The notes under the pieces are model-generated. The model made no database searches and was not told the origin of the DNA. It worked only from the letters and a program-made list of their open reading frames with translations. DNA of 64,000 nucleotides from JBEIVB01 sp040374085 (GTDB lineage Bacteria > Bacteroidota > Bacteroidia > UBA4408): assembly GCA_040374085.1 (NCBI GenBank), contig JBEIVB010000003.1, positions 3,458 through 67,457 on the forward strand, given 5' to 3'. A program made the translations under genes and the position numbers. This document shows positions 1-7,925 of this stretch, piece by piece. Each line of letters begins with the position of its first letter. Position 1 is the first letter of the stretch.

Positions 1-416
1 ATGTCGGCATCCACCAAGCCAACCTTTGCGCCGGAAAGGGCCAAGGCCACGGCCAGGTTGGCGGCTACCGTGCTCTTGCCCACTCCGCCCTTGCCCGAAG
101 CAATGGCCACAATGTTCTTTACACCCTGTAGGCTGGGCTTGTTGGCCTTGCCTGTGGTAACCTCGGCATCCATGGTTACTTCTACCTCCGCCTCCTGATC
201 TACCAAATGCTTTACGGCGTTGACGCAGGCCCGGTGTATGAGGTCTTTCATAGGACAGGCCGGGGTGGTGAGCATCACGGTAAACGAAACACGCTTGCCG
301 TCTACTACCAGGCTGCGCACCATGCCGAGGGTAACAATGTCTTTTTTCAAATCGGGATCGTCCACGTGGCTGAGGGCTTCGAGGACGCGTTCGGTGGTGA
401 TGGGGGCTTGACTCAT
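1..416 (-). CDS. mrp: Mrp/NBP35-family Fe-S carrier P-loop ATPase (partial)
   Basis: The N-terminal ~138 residues of an Mrp/ApbC-type protein; the rest lies beyond the window edge. Residues ~5-95 form a MIP18/DUF59-like domain, with [10 protein letters not shown] carrying the usual Cys. The deviant Walker A motif [10 protein letters not shown] of the MinD/Mrp family follows, then VGLVDAD. Such proteins carry or transfer Fe-S clusters to apo-proteins in the cytosol; this role is family knowledge. The ATG at 416 is preceded, 7 nt upstream, by a Bacteroidota -7 box, suggesting a leaderless mRNA. The suf operon lies about 15 kb away, so there is a functional but not an operon link. Confidence 0.93.
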   Translation of the reverse strand, partial: MSQAPITTERVLEALSHVDDPDLKKDIVTLGMVRSLVVDGKRVSFTVMLTTPACPMKDLIHRACVNAVKHLVDQEAEVEVTMDAEVTTGKANKPSLQGVKNIVAIASGKGGVGKSTVAANLAVALALSGAKVGLVDAD

Positions 417-423
417 GGCGGGT

Positions 424-431
424 CAAAAATA
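424..431 (-). promoter_or_regulatory. -7 promoter element for mrp
   Basis: TATTTTTG on the minus strand matches TAnnTTTG exactly. It ends 7 nt before the mrp ATG, so transcription would start at or next to the start codon. No clear TTG -33 element at the usual distance. Confidence 0.6.
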
Positions 432-869
432 GGGCAAAAAGGGCATTGGGCATGCACCGTTCACGATTGCAGGATCTAACCCTATTTGGGGACTGATTCA
501 AAAAGCGTGTGAAAAGCAGACGTATCCACAAATAAAACCATTGGATTATAAATCGAACAGACCCCGCCTCATCCTGTTGCAGCCGACCAGCGCGTTGCCC
601 ATGGCCATATGTAGCGCATCTGCCGTAATAACTTCCGCTTCGGTGCGCAATTCACCGCCACTTCGCACACCGTAAATCTACCTCCCGAGGTTGGTTTTCT
701 GCTCGGTGCTTTTTTGGCGAAGCTCATTTTAGCCTTTGGTGTTTCGTGGTATCCTAGAAAAATCAACCCGTTATGATCCTCAAAAAAAGTACCTTCACGG
801 TGCCGTCGGAAAAACCTGCCGGCTTTCCATCCATCTCCACACGGCGCAGTCCTACAACACCTTTATGTT
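432..869. other. intergenic region, possible decayed coding remnant
   Basis: About 440 bases between divergent mrp and the small secreted gene at 870. No convincing intact gene. On the minus strand a frame ending at a TAA near 551 reads ITADALHMAMGNALVGCNRM and RRGLFDL. It looks protein-like, but a TAG interrupts it after about 43 codons upstream and no start is evident. It may be a gene remnant or chance. Confidence 0.3.
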
Positions 870-1214
870 ATGAACATCCGCTTGCTCACCTTCCTTCTTT
901 TTACGCTCTTTTCCCTGGAAACCGCTTTTGCTCAAGGTGGACAGAAACTGGCTACCGCGCGCATCATAGAAGGCTCCTCCGTTGAGCTTTCGCGCATGGT
1001 AATCGTTTACGAAACGGGAACCAGCGAAGTGATACCGCTCAAAAACATCAAACTTTTTTCGGGCACAGCCTCGGCAGCCGAAGTGCTCCTCGAAAACCAA
1101 ACCGTGATTACCCGCGTGCTCAACGAGATGAGCGCGAAAGGCTACGAGCTAATGCAAATGAGCGGTGGAGGGGAAAACATGTTTCAAAACCTGTTTGTGT
1201 TTTCCAAGCGCTGA
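870..1214 (+). CDS. small secreted protein of unknown function
   Basis: 114 residues starting MNIRLLTFLLFTLFSLETAFAQ: a clear Sec signal peptide with likely cleavage after AFA. The mature ~92 residues are a compact alpha/beta-looking domain ending GYELMQMSGGGENMFQNLFVFSKR-like sequence, reminiscent of small DUF4177-type domains, though I cannot assign a family. It stands alone, with mrp divergent upstream and the convergent PLP-enzyme gene ending 50 bp downstream. Expected in the periplasm or outside the cell. Confidence 0.7.
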   Translation: MNIRLLTFLLFTLFSLETAFAQGGQKLATARIIEGSSVELSRMVIVYETGTSEVIPLKNIKLFSGTASAAEVLLENQTVITRVLNEMSAKGYELMQMSGGGENMFQNLFVFSKR

Positions 1215-1264
1215 TGGGCAACCGGCCTTCATCTGGCTCTGCCGAATGCCCCATTCATAAAACC

Positions 1265-2134
1265 TTATAAAACGTTTTCTCCTGCTGTCCATCCCAGCCC
1301 ACCGGTGTGTATGGCCAGTACTGACCCGGGCGGTTTTGGGTGTACGCTGAGGCAGTGCGACAGGGCCCAAAAGAGTCGGCACGTGTATACCCGATCGGCC
1401 GTTACGCCCGTATCCTGCTCCCAATCCAGCATCCAGCTTTTCAGCCAGGGCGGGCAGATGCCGAAGCGGGCAATTTCCGGCTCTGTGATCCAGTGCAGGC
1501 GTTGGGGTGGCGCCTCAGACCGAGCCAAGGAAAGCACCCGTTCATGTAGATCCCGGGAAGGGCCTTTTATGGCCGGAAAAGCCCAGAGCTCCACCTCGTG
1601 CGGCAAGGCCCGGTGCAAGGCAGCAGCCGTGGTTCCGGAGCCCACGCTAAGGGCCACCACGCGGGTGTGGGGTGGCACGCAGGCCGCCAGAGCCGATGCT
1701 CCGGCCAATCCGGCTTCTCCCCCACCCCCTTCGGGAATGCGGTACCAACCATCCGGCAGCAGAGCGCCTTCCTGCCACTCGGGGCGATGGCGCAAAGCCC
1801 AAAACTCCGCGCGCGAAACGGAAAGCACTTCCAAGCCTCTCTGCATCAGCTCCTTTATACCCTCGGGCGGGGGCACATCGTTACCGCCCCGCACCCAGGC
1901 CCGTGTGGACAAAGACAAACGCCTTCCGGCCTCGGCAAGCGCCAAGAGGTGATTGGAAAAAGGTCCGCCCAGGCTCTCTAAACCCACGGCTCCCAACGCT
2001 GAGGCCCGTTGCAGGTGGCCGGCGAGCTTAAACACCTTATTGCCGCCCAACACCGAATCGAGCGCATCGAGGCGCAGCACCTCAAAAAACCGCGTAGGCG
2101 TAATGCCCACCTTCTCTACAGGCAGCAGCAACAT
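1265..2134 (-). CDS. ACC deaminase / D-cysteine desulfhydrase-like PLP enzyme
   Basis: 289 residues with the fold-type II PLP signature of the ACC deaminase/D-cysteine desulfhydrase family: LGGNKVFKL near residue 30 (the PLP lysine), then GGPFSNHLLALA, and a Gly-rich phosphate-binding stretch VGSGTTAA. Members open 1-aminocyclopropane-1-carboxylate or desulfhydrate D-cysteine; the substrate cannot be told from sequence. At 289 residues it is shorter than typical proteobacterial enzymes (~330), common for the Bacteroidota branch. Divergent from metG, with only 59 bp between start codons, so the two promoters share that gap. Confidence 0.85.
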   Translation of the reverse strand: MLLLPVEKVGITPTRFFEVLRLDALDSVLGGNKVFKLAGHLQRASALGAVGLESLGGPFSNHLLALAEAGRRLSLSTRAWVRGGNDVPPPEGIKELMQRGLEVLSVSRAEFWALRHRPEWQEGALLPDGWYRIPEGGGGEAGLAGASALAACVPPHTRVVALSVGSGTTAAALHRALPHEVELWAFPAIKGPSRDLHERVLSLARSEAPPQRLHWITEPEIARFGICPPWLKSWMLDWEQDTGVTADRVYTCRLFWALSHCLSVHPKPPGSVLAIHTGGLGWTAGENVL

Positions 2135-2193
2135 GCTTCAAAGAACGGGGTTCGGGGGATTGTTCCGATATTCGCGGACCCTTTTTTTCGGCC

Positions 2194-4242
2194 ATGAACA
2201 AGACCTTTCAACGCCATACCGTTACCGCAGCCCTGCCCTATGCCAACGGACCCAAGCACCTCGGGCATTTGGCCGGAGCCTACCTTCCGGCCGATGTGTA
2301 CGTGCGCTACCTCAGGGCCATTGGGCAAGATGTGGTTTTTGTATCGGGCAGCGACGAGCACGGCACCGCCATTGCCAACCAGGCCTTGCGCGAAGGAACC
2401 ACGCCTCAGGCCATCATAGACAAATACCACGCCCTAAACCGCGATGCCTTTCAGCAACTGGGCATATCGTTTGACATATACCACCGCACCAGCGAACCCC
2501 TGCACCACCAAACCGCCCAGGAATTCTTTCTGCGCCTGTACGAAACGGGCAACCTCGTGGCCGAAGAAACGGAGCAGTACTTCGATGAAGAGGCCGGAAA
2601 ATTTTTGGCCGACCGCTACATCATGGGCACCTGCCCCAAGTGCAGCAACGAAAAAGCCTATGGCGACCAATGCGAACGCTGCGGAACCGAGCTCAGTCCA
2701 ACCGAGCTGTTGAACCCCCACTCTTTGCTTTCGGGCAAGGCACCCGTGTTGCGCAAAACCACCAACTGGTTTTTGCCTATGGACAAGCTGGAGTCGGGCA
2801 TAGTGGCCTACCTCGAGGGGCATCCGGAATGGAAAAGCCATGTGCTGGGCCAATGCAGAAGCTGGATATCGGATGGATTAAAGCCCCGGGCCATGACCCG
2901 CGACCTCGACTGGGGCGTGCAGGTGCCCTTGCCTGAGGGAGCCGGAAAAGTTTTATATGTTTGGTTTGATGCCCCCATTGGCTACATATCCGCCACCAAG
3001 CAATGGGCAGCAGACCATGGTAAAGATTGGAAACTCTACTGGCAAGATCCAGGCACCCGACTCGTGCACTTTATTGGAAAAGACAACATCGTATTTCACT
3101 GCATCACCTTCCCCATGATGCTTATGGCCCACGGGGGCTATGTATTGCCGGACCAGGTGCCCGCCAACGAGTTTATGAACCTCGAAGGCGATAAAATGAG
3201 CACCAGCAGGCAATGGAGCATAGAGATGGACGAATACCTGAGGGCCTTCCCGGGCAAAGAAGACGTCTTGCGGTATTACCTTCTTTCTATATTACCGGAA
3301 AGCAAAGACAGCGAGTTTACCTGGAAAGACTACCAGGCGCGCAACAACAATGAGCTGGTAGCCATCTTGGGCAACTTTGTAAACCGCTCGTTGGTGCTCA
3401 CCCAGAAATACTTCAACGGGGTGGTGCCGGCGGCCCACGAATACACCCGCGAAGACCTTCTGCTGATGGAAGAAGCGGCGCGTTTTCCGGAGCGCATAGG
3501 TGCGGCCTTGGAGGCCTTTCGGTTCCGCGAGGCCTTGCAGGAATTGATGAACCTTGCGCGCTTGGGCAACAAATACCTGGCCGATACCGAGCCCTGGAAA
3601 CTCATGCAGAGCGACGAAAAGCGGGTGCGCACCGTGTTGAACTTGGCCTTGCAGTTGAGTGCATCCCTCAGCACCCTGATGGAACCCTTCTTGCCGTTTA
3701 CCGCCGAGCGCCTGCGCAGCATGCTGCGCATTGGGAAACTATCGTGGACACAAGCCGGCAACCTCCATCACCTGGGCGAAGGACATGTGTTGGACGCACC
3801 GTTTTTGCTCTTCGACAAAGTAGACGACGAAACCGTAGCCCGCCAGGTAGAGGCCCTTCACGCAAAAAAAGCGGCCTTGCCGGCAGAGGCTCATGTTGCC
3901 CAACCCCAAAAGCCCGAAACCACCTTTGAAGCCTTCAACGCCATGGATTTGCGGGTGGCTACCATTGTTGCTGCCGAGCGCGTGCCCAAGACCGATAAGC
4001 TCCTGAAACTCACCGTAGATACCGGCCTCGATAAAAGAACCGTTGTATCGGGCATTGCTGAGTGGTTCAACCCCGACACCCTTCCGGGAACCCGCGTGTT
4101 GATTTTGATTAACTTAGCACCTCGAAAAATAAAGGGCATTGAATCGAACGGCATGATTTTGCTGGCCGAAAATGCCCGGGGCCAACTGGCCATGGTGCCG
4201 CAACTCACCGAGGATATGGAAAACGGCGCTGTGGTCAAATAA
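2194..4242 (+). CDS. metG: methionyl-tRNA synthetase
   Basis: 682 residues, complete. It charges tRNA-Met in the cytosol. Seen: class I HIGH-type motif in PYANGPKHLGHL (residues 15-26); a CxxC...CxxC zinc knuckle (Cys147, 150, 160, 163); KMSTS at 334-338; an anticodon-binding helical domain; and after a linker, a C-terminal EMAP/Trbp111-like tRNA-binding domain from about residue 575 (FNAMDLRVATIV). The appended C-terminal domain is usual for the dimeric bacterial type. tRNA-Arg(CCT) follows 23 bp after the stop and may be co-transcribed. Confidence 0.98.
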   Translation: MNKTFQRHTVTAALPYANGPKHLGHLAGAYLPADVYVRYLRAIGQDVVFVSGSDEHGTAIANQALREGTTPQAIIDKYHALNRDAFQQLGISFDIYHRTSEPLHHQTAQEFFLRLYETGNLVAEETEQYFDEEAGKFLADRYIMGTCPKCSNEKAYGDQCERCGTELSPTELLNPHSLLSGKAPVLRKTTNWFLPMDKLESGIVAYLEGHPEWKSHVLGQCRSWISDGLKPRAMTRDLDWGVQVPLPEGAGKVLYVWFDAPIGYISATKQWAADHGKDWKLYWQDPGTRLVHFIGKDNIVFHCITFPMMLMAHGGYVLPDQVPANEFMNLEGDKMSTSRQWSIEMDEYLRAFPGKEDVLRYYLLSILPESKDSEFTWKDYQARNNNELVAILGNFVNRSLVLTQKYFNGVVPAAHEYTREDLLLMEEAARFPERIGAALEAFRFREALQELMNLARLGNKYLADTEPWKLMQSDEKRVRTVLNLALQLSASLSTLMEPFLPFTAERLRSMLRIGKLSWTQAGNLHHLGEGHVLDAPFLLFDKVDDETVARQVEALHAKKAALPAEAHVAQPQKPETTFEAFNAMDLRVATIVAAERVPKTDKLLKLTVDTGLDKRTVVSGIAEWFNPDTLPGTRVLILINLAPRKIKGIESNGMILLAENARGQLAMVPQLTEDMENGAVVK

Positions 4243-4265
4243 TCACCCAACGCTCTTTTCATACT

Positions 4266-4337
4266 GGCGCCGTAGTTCAATGGATAGAATAGAAGTTTCC
4301 TAAACTTTTGATGTGGGTTCGATTCCCGCCGGAGCCA
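4266..4337 (+). tRNA. tRNA-Arg (anticodon CCT)
   Basis: 72-nt cloverleaf without encoded CCA. Anticodon stem GAAGT/ACTTT with loop TTCCTAA gives CCT, reading AGG. T arm GTGGG-TTCGATT-CCCGC. Acceptor arm GGCGCCG/CGGAGCC pairs at every position except 4-69, which is G opposite A. Located between metG and the secreted amidohydrolase-like gene. Confidence 0.9.
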
Positions 4338-4353
4338 CTATTTTTACAACACA

Positions 4354-5583
4354 ATGGCTGTATTTTTTACTTCCCTTTTTAAAAAAAAGTGGCCAGCAGC
4401 CATTTCCTGCGCAGGGTGGTGGATGACCTTTTTCATGGGGGCTACAGCCCAGCCCGTGCAATGGGGAAGCAGTGGATATATAGAATACCAGCAAGGCACC
4501 CTCCCATTGGTGATATCGGTGCCGCATGGTGGCGAACAAGAGCCTGCGTCCATTCCAAATCGTACGTGCAACAATGCCGTTCTGGTAACCGATGCCAATA
4601 CCGTAGAGGTGGCGCTGGCCATAAAATCTTCCTTATATGCTCTTACCGGCTGCTACCCGCACATCATCGTTTGCCACCTGCATAGAAGCAAGCTCGACTG
4701 CAACCGAAACCTATCCGATGGGGCTTGTGGCAATACCACAGCTGGTCAGGCCTGGAGCGAATTTCATAACTTTATAAATGTTGCCCAAAATACCGCGCAG
4801 GCGGCTTATCCAAGTAAAGTGTTTTTTATGGATCTGCACGGCCACGGCAACCCCATTCAACGCATAGAGTTGGGGTATTTGCTCTACGACGACGAGCTCG
4901 CCTTGACCGACTCCACACTCAACACGCCGACCTACATAGGCTACAGCTCCATTCGGCATCTGGCAAACAACAACGTTGGCAACCTCAACCACGCTCAACT
5001 GCTTAGGGGCAGCACAGCCTTGGGTACGCTTTTGGGAAATGGTGGTTATCCGTCGGTACCCAGCCAACAAATTCCGATGCCTGGCCTCAGCACCAACTAT
5101 TACAGCGGCGGCTACATTCTTGCAAACCACAGCAGCTACGTATCCGGCATCTTAACCGACGGCGTGCAAATGGAGCTCAACTTCACCGGCATACGCGATA
5201 CTCCAACCAACATATCGCGGTTTGCCGACAGCGCTGCAGTGGCAATCGTAAATTACCTCAATCTGAACCTAGGGTTTGAGGTTGGTGGTTGCGCACCCAG
5301 TGCAGTCGAAGCCCCAGGGCTCCAATCGAACTTGTCTTTAGCACCCAACCCCCTCAAACCGGGTGAGAAACCCAGGTTTCTTGGTTTAACCTCCACTATA
5401 ATCTTTGAGCTGTATAATGGTTTAGGGGCTTGTGTCTGGAGAGGTGAAGCTCACCATCAGGACGGCGCCACAAATTGGCCGTTTCTAAAACCGGGATTGT
5501 ATTGGATGAGGGTAAGCAGCAATTTCAATCCGGCACTTTCATGTTCGGGTAAAGTTTCGTTCCCTCTACTCATTCAGGAGTGA
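4354..5583 (+). CDS. secreted N-formylglutamate amidohydrolase-like protein with T9SS tail
   Basis: 409 residues. An N-terminal hydrophobic stretch ending GATAQ looks like a signal peptide. The main domain carries N-formylglutamate amidohydrolase (FGase)-family patterns: VISVPHGG near residue 54, HRSKLDCNRN near 109-118 and MDLHGHG near 160, likely metal and substrate ligands. The last ~80 residues (LAPNPLKPGE ... LKPGLYWMRV) resemble the Por/T9SS type A sorting domain, so export through T9SS is inferred. Classical FGases are cytoplasmic histidine-degradation enzymes, so a secreted version probably acts on another amide or peptide substrate. Starts 16 nt after the tRNA; no partner genes nearby. 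Confidence 0.72.
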   Translation: MAVFFTSLFKKKWPAAISCAGWWMTFFMGATAQPVQWGSSGYIEYQQGTLPLVISVPHGGEQEPASIPNRTCNNAVLVTDANTVEVALAIKSSLYALTGCYPHIIVCHLHRSKLDCNRNLSDGACGNTTAGQAWSEFHNFINVAQNTAQAAYPSKVFFMDLHGHGNPIQRIELGYLLYDDELALTDSTLNTPTYIGYSSIRHLANNNVGNLNHAQLLRGSTALGTLLGNGGYPSVPSQQIPMPGLSTNYYSGGYILANHSSYVSGILTDGVQMELNFTGIRDTPTNISRFADSAAVAIVNYLNLNLGFEVGGCAPSAVEAPGLQSNLSLAPNPLKPGEKPRFLGLTSTIIFELYNGLGACVWRGEAHHQDGATNWPFLKPGLYWMRVSSNFNPALSCSGKVSFPLLIQE

Positions 5584-5758
5584 TTTTTTAGACCATAAGG
5601 GTATTTTAATTTTAGTCAAAAAACGAATCCTTATGGAAATAGTTGGATGAAACGAACTAGGTCATGCATGCCAGCTCTTCCAATAGAATGTTTACATACT
5701 TTTCCATGTGTACGCCCGGTATGTACGAGAAGGCTTAATTTTTTAAAAAATAAAAATC
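5584..5758. other. AT-rich convergent intergenic region
   Basis: Between convergent genes. It holds the inverted repeat CCATAAGG (5593-5600) / CCTTATGG (5629-5636) with a 28-nt loop, and a TTTTTTAAAAAA stretch just beyond the ltaE stop. It may act as a weak two-way terminator. No gene seen. Confidence 0.35.
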
Positions 5759-6787
5759 TCAATCTCCAAAATCATCCAATGCCGCAATCACCTTCTGCAC
5801 GTCCGATTCCTGAACATCGAGATGGGTAACCATGCGTATGGTTTGACCGGAAAAGCTGCTCACCAAAATTCCTTTCTCCTTCAAGTGGGCCGCGAAATCT
5901 GCTCCCTTAATGGCATCGCCCAATTCGAACAACACAATGTTGGTTTTGCCAAAAAACATGTGGCATATCCAACTTTTTTTATCTAGGGCATCGTACAATT
6001 GGCGAGCCTTAAGGTGGTCTTCCTTAAGTTTGGGTATGTTGTGCTTTAGGGCATAGAGGCCTGCTGCCGCCAGAAATCCGGCTTGGCGCATGCCTCCACC
6101 CAAACGCTTCCGAACCCTTCTGGCTTCCTTTATAAAATCTTTGGGACCCAGCAGTACAGAACCAACCGGAGCTCCCAGCCCTTTAGACAGGCAAACAGAA
6201 ATGCTGTCGAATTGCTTACCGTAATCTTCAGGGGTTTCCGATGTTTCGGTGAGGGCATTAAAGATGCGCGCACCATCGAGATGAAAGCCCAATCCTTTTT
6301 TCCTGCACAAGGCTTGAATTTCTTTTATTTCATTAAAATTATAATAACTACCTCCGGCTCGATTCACGGTGTTCTCCAAACAAACCAATCGGGTTTTAGC
6401 CAACCAGTCTTGGTCTGCGTTTATGGCGGGTAGTATTTGAGCGGCATTCAAGCACCCGTTTAGGCCGTGCAACACTTTGGGCTGCACTTGAGAGTTGGCG
6501 GCAATGCCTGCGCCTTCGTAATTTAAAATATGGGCAGAGGCGTCGCAGATGAGCTCGTCGCCGGGCTTGGTATGCACCCGAATGGCAATTTGGTTGGTCA
6601 TGGTTCCGGACGGACAAAAGAGCCCGGCCTCCAAACCAAACAATTCCGAGGCATAAGATTCCAGCTCATTTATGGTAGGATCTTCGCCAAACACATCGTC
6701 GCCAACGGGTGCTCGCATCATGGCGTTCAGCATTTCCGGACCGGGCTGGGTAACGGTATCGCTTCTGAGGTCTATCCATTTCTTCAT
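5759..6787 (-). CDS. ltaE: low-specificity L-threonine aldolase
   Basis: About 342 residues. PLP fold-type I enzyme cleaving L-threonine/allo-threonine to glycine and acetaldehyde. Seen: WIDLRSDTVTQP near the N terminus, VGDDVFGEDPTINELE, the SGTMTNQ cofactor loop, LHLDGAR-like FHLDGARIFNA, and the lysine region SVCLSKGLGAPVGSVL. The start is set at the ATG of MKKWIDL instead of an upstream ATG, because a perfect -7 box TATTTTTG ends only 4 nt before it. kbl elsewhere in this window also makes glycine from a threonine breakdown product. Confidence 0.95.
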   Translation of the reverse strand: MKKWIDLRSDTVTQPGPEMLNAMMRAPVGDDVFGEDPTINELESYASELFGLEAGLFCPSGTMTNQIAIRVHTKPGDELICDASAHILNYEGAGIAANSQVQPKVLHGLNGCLNAAQILPAINADQDWLAKTRLVCLENTVNRAGGSYYNFNEIKEIQALCRKKGLGFHLDGARIFNALTETSETPEDYGKQFDSISVCLSKGLGAPVGSVLLGPKDFIKEARRVRKRLGGGMRQAGFLAAAGLYALKHNIPKLKEDHLKARQLYDALDKKSWICHMFFGKTNIVLFELGDAIKGADFAAHLKEKGILVSSFSGQTIRMVTHLDVQESDVQKVIAALDDFGD

Positions 6788-6791
6788 GGGC

Positions 6792-6799
6792 CAAAAATA
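6792..6799 (-). promoter_or_regulatory. -7 promoter element for ltaE
   Basis: TATTTTTG on the minus strand, followed by GCCC and then the ATG. The 4-nt gap implies a leaderless or near-leaderless transcript and decides the start codon. Confidence 0.6.
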
Positions 6800-6932
6800 G
6801 AAACCCAAACCAGCACTTGACCCTAACCCAAACTAAAATATGGGTGTTTTATCCAATTGAGACCGAAAAATGCAATCGGGTTTGGCGTTGCCCTGTATGG
6901 TGTGCATCGCCTTTGGCGCAAAGGACAGCGGC

Positions 6933-7451
6933 TTACTTCCTTTTGCCTCTGCCCTTTCGTTTCAGAGCACGATACTCCCAAGGAGGCACAGGTTGGGAAT
7001 CGGCCCACAACCCTTTTCTGCTCTGCCGGGCGGCAACCTCCATTTGAGAAAGGGCAGGATCTGAGTTGTATTTCTTGTAATGCCAGGCATAACCTGCCTT
7101 CAACATCTCCCTACTCAGTTCTCTGCCATCGGGCAAGTAAGCAAAGGCAAGGGTTCGTTTGTGATGGTCTTTTCCGGTTGAAACAAGGGTTATTTGTTTG
7201 CCAAAACACAGAGCAGCCAAATATTGCTTGGCGGCTTTGGAATGGGGCATTCCGCGTTCGGGAGCATCTATCCCCTCCATGCGCACCCGAATGCTCAACC
7301 CTTCTACGAGCACATCGTAGGTATCTCCGTCGATTACGCCCACCACCTTTCCGTTTCTCTTCGAAGCCTGCCCCAGCATTTCTTTTTTATTGCCCAGAGC
7401 GGGCAGCAGCATAACGTGCAAAAGCATCAGCGATAGAATGATGGAGCGCAT
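6933..7451 (-). CDS. secreted thermonuclease-family (SNase-like) nuclease
   Basis: 172 residues from the ATG of MRSIILSLMLLHVMLLPALG, a signal peptide; the longer frame upstream lacks coding character. The nuclease fold shows VVGVIDGDTYDV, IRVRMEGIDAPERG (Asp and Arg of the active site) and the late GLWAD with the Arg before it. The family hydrolyses DNA/RNA using Ca2+. Length is typical for bacterial SNase homologs. Probably periplasmic or extracellular. The upstream TTACTTTG (7477-7484) is a near-match to a -7 box. Confidence 0.9.
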   Translation of the reverse strand: MRSIILSLMLLHVMLLPALGNKKEMLGQASKRNGKVVGVIDGDTYDVLVEGLSIRVRMEGIDAPERGMPHSKAAKQYLAALCFGKQITLVSTGKDHHKRTLAFAYLPDGRELSREMLKAGYAWHYKKYNSDPALSQMEVAARQSRKGLWADSQPVPPWEYRALKRKGRGKRK

Positions 7452-7732
7452 AAAAATTTGAGGTGGATGTAGGAGACGGCAAAGTAACGAGGTTTGAATA
7501 TGAATAGCAAAGCACCCTATTTTATTCACCTATATAATATTATAATAAATTGTTTTTCCATCGGTTCATTTTGCAACGCAATGCACCTGAAAGGGCCGCA
7601 CTCTTTTTGCGGCTGCGCGATTGGGGAATGGAAGGATGCAAGGCTTGCAAGCGGGTTACGAGCCGGTTCCATTGGTTCCGCCTGCCACAGCCGGTGTCAC
7701 AAAACGGGGACAAAAACGAGCCTAAAAAACCT
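7452..7732. other. intergenic region before tRNA-Arg(CCG)
   Basis: An AT-rich stretch around 7525-7555, then GC-richer sequence with a small hairpin GCCGCA/TGCGGC (7595-7613). A 72-codon plus-strand frame crosses the tRNA and is not credible. No gene supported. Confidence 0.4.
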
Positions 7733-7740
7733 TACTTTTG
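7733..7740 (+). promoter_or_regulatory. -7 promoter element for tRNA-Arg(CCG)
   Basis: TACTTTTG, an exact TAnnTTTG match, 18 nt upstream of the mature tRNA 5' end. Confidence 0.55.
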
Positions 7741-7758
7741 TCGGCCCGATGGCCGTTT

Positions 7759-7830
7759 GGCTCCGTAGTTTAATGGATAGAACGAGAGATTCCGGTTCTC
7801 TAGGTGGGGGTTCGATTCCCTCCGGGGCTA
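7759..7830 (+). tRNA. tRNA-Arg (anticodon CCG)
   Basis: 72-nt cloverleaf without encoded CCA. Anticodon stem AGAGA/TCTCT with loop TTCCGGT gives CCG, reading CGG. Acceptor GGCTCCG/CGGGGCT closes fully with two G-T wobbles (1-72 and 4-69). Body closely resembles the tRNA-Arg(CCT) at 4266, suggesting the two are paralogs. Confidence 0.93.
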
Positions 7831-7910
7831 CTACCCTTCTGCTTCAGCAGCGGGGTTTTTTTGTGCCTCTTCGGCACGCGCCCGGGGTAGCTTCAGCCCG
7901 CTTAATGCAT

Positions 7911-7918
7911 TACCTTTG
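7911..7918 (+). promoter_or_regulatory. -7 promoter element for the ABC ATPase gene
   Basis: TACCTTTG, exact consensus, ending 7 nt before the ATG at 7926; predicted transcription start is at or beside the start codon. Confidence 0.6.
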
Positions 7919-7925
7919 AACGGTT

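Noticed and set aside
569..766. 65-residue minus-strand open frame
   Set aside because: No recognisable motif, composition unlike neighbouring genes, and an overlapping frame looks more protein-like; not reported as a gene.
7595..7613. Hairpin GCCGCA/TGCGGC as a terminator
   Set aside because: Short stem with no T run after it on either strand.
7550..7768. 72-codon plus-strand frame before the tRNA
   Set aside because: It runs into tRNA-Arg(CCG), has no motif and no start context.
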